From an uncultured Acidimicrobiia bacterium (GTDB lineage: Bacteria > Actinomycetota > Acidimicrobiia > IMCC26256 > CALEDW01), in NCBI GenBank assembly GCA_937949585.1, contig CALEDW010000194.1, positions 1 to 5,447 on the forward strand: DNA of 5,447 nt. Reading direction: 5' to 3'. The notes beneath the pieces were generated by a model. That model did no database searches. It had not been told where the DNA came from and saw only the letters and a list, made by a program, of their open reading frames with translations. This document shows, one piece after another, positions 4,661 to 5,447 of this stretch. The position numbers were made by a program, and so were the translations under genes. Positions within the stretch are counted from its first letter, which is position 1, and each line of letters opens with the position of its first letter.

Positions 4661-5446
4661 TCAGGCCCCGGACGCGGCCAGGTCGAGGGCGATCCCGTCG
4701 AGGATGTCGGCTTCGCTCACCAGCACCTCGGCAAACCCGAAGGTGCGCAGCACCGTGACCAGCACGAGCGCGCCGCCGACGATCACGTCGACCCGGCCCG
4801 GTTCCAGTCCCGGGTTGTGGGCCCGATCGGCCGCCGCTTCGGTGGCGAGGGTACGGAACACGTCCTCGGCGGCGGCCCGGCCGAGGCGGAAGTGGTGGAT
4901 GCGCTCCCGGTCGTAGGCCGGCAGCCCGAGCTCCACCGCCGCCACCGTGGTCACCGTGCCGGCCAGTCCGATGAGGGTGGCGGCCTCCCGCACCTCGGGG
5001 AGCTCCCGCACCACGTCGGTGAGATGCTCCCGCACCACCGAGATCGCCTGGCTGAGCTCTTCGGGGCGGGGCGGGTCGCCGTGGAGCCACTGCTCGGTGA
5101 TCCGTACGCAGCCGACGTCGACCGACACCGCGCCGACCGGAACGTCGGTGCCCACCACGAACTCGGTCGACCCACCCCCGATGTCGACCACCAGGTACGG
5201 GGCGGCCAGTCCGGGCGGCAGGCCGGCGGTGGCGCCCCGGAAGGAGAGCTCGGCCTCGACCCGCCCGGTCAGGACCTCGGGACGCACCCCCAGCTCGGCC
5301 TCCACGGCTGCGAACAGCTCGTCGCGGTTACCCGCGTCCCGGGCCGCGCTGGTGGCCACCGCGCGCAAGCGGGCAACCCCGCCGAGACCGTCGATCACCG
5401 ACCGGTAGCGGGCCACCGCCTCCCGCGTCCGGGCGATCGCCTCCGG
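4661..5446 (-). CDS. ppx: Ppx/GppA family exopolyphosphatase / pppGpp phosphohydrolase (5' end outside window)
   Basis: The visible 261 residues are the C-terminal part of a Ppx/GppA phosphatase, which removes terminal phosphate from polyphosphate and in some members converts pppGpp to ppGpp. Seen in order: AVATSAARDAGNRDE (29-43), the substrate segment GRVEAELSFRG (61-71), the second phosphate-binding loop VDIGGGSTE (87-95), GLAGTVTTVAAVELGLP (160-176) and the C-terminal ADVIVGGAL-like segment followed by VSEADILDGIAL. By alignment with E. coli PPX, Glu64, Asp88 and Glu95 match Glu121, Asp143 and Glu150. The first Glu of the usual EEA motif is Val63 here. The frame is open to the right edge, and the N-terminal phosphate loop (roughly the first 50 or more residues) is missing, so the start cannot be judged. 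The protein ends soon after DILDGIAL, as in the short two-domain actinobacterial Ppx proteins, without the extra C-terminal HD-like domains of E. coli PPX. Confidence 0.95.
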   Translation of the reverse strand, partial: PEAIARTREAVARYRSVIDGLGGVARLRAVATSAARDAGNRDELFAAVEAELGVRPEVLTGRVEAELSFRGATAGLPPGLAAPYLVVDIGGGSTEFVVGTDVPVGAVSVDVGCVRITEQWLHGDPPRPEELSQAISVVREHLTDVVRELPEVREAATLIGLAGTVTTVAAVELGLPAYDRERIHHFRLGRAAAEDVFRTLATEAAADRAHNPGLEPGRVDVIVGGALVLVTVLRTFGFAEVLVSEADILDGIALDLAASGA

Positions 5447-5447
5447 C

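Noticed and set aside
4341..4916. A + strand frame of 191 codons opposite the helical protein and the end of ppx
   Set aside because: It is Ala/Ser/Arg-rich low complexity without family features, and it is antisense to the certain ppx frame for about half its length.
3819..5090. A 423-codon - strand frame across orn, the helical protein and ppx
   Set aside because: It runs in another frame across three supported genes, and the translation is Arg/Gly/Pro/His filler.
1..5447. Mobile elements, tRNA or rRNA genes, CRISPR arrays, riboswitches
   Set aside because: No transposase or integrase motifs, terminal repeats, cloverleaf-like segments or regularly spaced repeats were seen, and no untranslated leader is long enough for a riboswitch.

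Overview
The window is about 5.4 kb of very GC-rich DNA with strong G/C preference at third codon positions. It uses GTG starts freely, has almost no recognisable Shine-Dalgarno sites, and carries TANNNT -10 boxes directly against start codons. With the actinobacterial type of the acyltransferase/SDR pair, Orn and Ppx, this points to a chromosomal segment of an actinobacterium, possibly a deep-branching one such as the Acidimicrobiia (the class is inference). I see no mobile element, tRNA, rRNA or CRISPR array. Apart from two genes of unknown function, the content looks like core chromosome.

Layout, left to right. Bases 3-95 look like the 3' tail of an unidentified + strand gene. A tight + strand operon follows: a PlsC-type acyltransferase (148-1125), an atypical extended SDR (1129-2163, 3 nt later) and a single-pass membrane protein of unknown function (2163-2801, TGATG overlap). 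This operon runs head-on into a RimJ-like N-acetyltransferase on the - strand (2820-3446). The 18-nt gap lies inside a hairpin that contains both stop codons. A 99-nt divergent region (3447-3545) holds two facing promoters with the same TAGGCTGC core. Oligoribonuclease (3546-4199, +) follows. It converges on a 125-residue helical protein of unknown function (4196-4573, -), the two stop codons overlapping in CTAG, with an 11-bp hairpin just inside the end of orn. Upstream of that - strand gene lies Ppx/GppA (4661 to the right edge, 5' end missing).

How the genes may work together. The acyltransferase and SDR resemble the adjacent mycobacterial pair Rv0502/Rv0501, so the first operon is probably concerned with envelope lipids. 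The SDR lacks the usual catalytic Tyr and Lys, so its chemistry is open. Orn (nanoRNA and pGpG removal) and Ppx/GppA (polyphosphate and perhaps pppGpp) are both nucleotide/phosphate turnover enzymes, but they are on opposite strands, so a shared function is only suggested by proximity.

The least explained items are the catalytically degenerate SDR and its membrane-protein partner, the inverted repeats sitting on the core promoters, the hairpins at the two convergent gene ends, and the helical protein downstream of ppx. I found no convincing sign of an entirely new multi-gene system.
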